Source of the DNA: an uncultured Bacteroidales bacterium
Lineage (GTDB): Bacteria; Bacteroidota; Bacteroidia; Bacteroidales; UBA932
DNA: 6,718 nt
Direction of reading: 5' to 3'
Assembly: GCA_946187365.1 (NCBI GenBank)
Contig: CAMHRD010000063.1
Span: 1-6,718 of the forward strand
Part shown: piece after piece, positions 6,665 to 6,718 of the stretch
Position numbering within the stretch: position 1 is the stretch's first letter
How the letters are laid out: each line of letters begins with the position of its first letter
Translations under genes and position numbers: made by a program
The notes under the pieces: generated by a model
The model's database searches: none
Seen by the model: only the letters and a program-made list of their open reading frames with translations
What the model was told of the DNA's origin: nothing

Positions 6665-6718
6665 TTAAAAGTTCATACCAACGGTGACGGTGAAGGCACG
6701 GCTGTGGGTCTCATCAAA
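6665..6718 (-). CDS. C-terminal end of a probable outer-membrane beta-barrel protein (partial)
   Basis: Only the last 17 codons and a TAA stop are inside the window. The peptide ends SRAFTVTVGMNF. The alternating hydrophobic/polar pattern and the terminal Phe are typical of the last strand of outer-membrane beta-barrels, such as TonB-dependent receptors or porin-like proteins, recognised by the BAM complex. The frame is open to the window edge and its stop is 11 bases before the WG-protein start, consistent with one operon. The fragment is too short to name a family, and a chance open frame cannot be fully excluded. Confidence 0.6.
   Translation of the reverse strand, partial: FDETHSRAFTVTVGMNF

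Overview
All genes in this window lie on the minus strand, so they read from high to low coordinates. The window suggests a Bacteroidota genome, probably Bacteroidales. Evidence: a candidate TAnnTTTG promoter -7 box, start codons mostly without Shine-Dalgarno sequences, a secreted WG-repeat protein next to an outer-membrane beta-barrel terminus, and the style of the encoded proteins. Genus cannot be told from the sequence.

Two transcription units are visible. The upstream unit (6718 down to about 4907) begins outside the window with a gene of which only the last 17 codons are present. Its product ends in alternating residues and a terminal Phe, like an outer-membrane beta-barrel. Eleven bases later comes a 564-residue secreted protein with degenerate WG repeats. 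A good intrinsic terminator (4907-4938) closes this unit.

The downstream unit (4865 down to 1 and beyond) is very compact: a lipoprotein serine hydrolase of the class C beta-lactamase fold, a 462-residue membrane acyltransferase of the PlsC/GPAT type, a FabF-like beta-ketoacyl-ACP synthase, a dedicated acyl carrier protein, and the N-terminal 285 codons of an MMPL/RND-family exporter. The junctions are TAA-T-ATG, ATGA, a 13-base gap and TAAATG, so at least the acyltransferase-to-exporter part is almost certainly one operon with translational coupling.

Together the five products look like part of a pathway that builds an acyl or polyene chain on its own carrier protein (synthase plus ACP), transfers it to an acceptor at the inner membrane (acyltransferase), exports it (MMPL protein), and possibly finishes or hydrolyses it in the envelope (lipoprotein hydrolase). 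This gene set matches part of the aryl-polyene/flexirubin type clusters known from Bacteroidota and Proteobacteria. The diagnostic genes (aromatic ammonia-lyase, aryl-CoA/ACP ligase, LolA-like protein, dehydratase, ketoreductase) would lie beyond position 1 and are not seen, so this assignment is an inference. No RNA genes, insertion sequences, CRISPR arrays or attachment sites were found, and no gene-free stretch exceeds about 95 bases.
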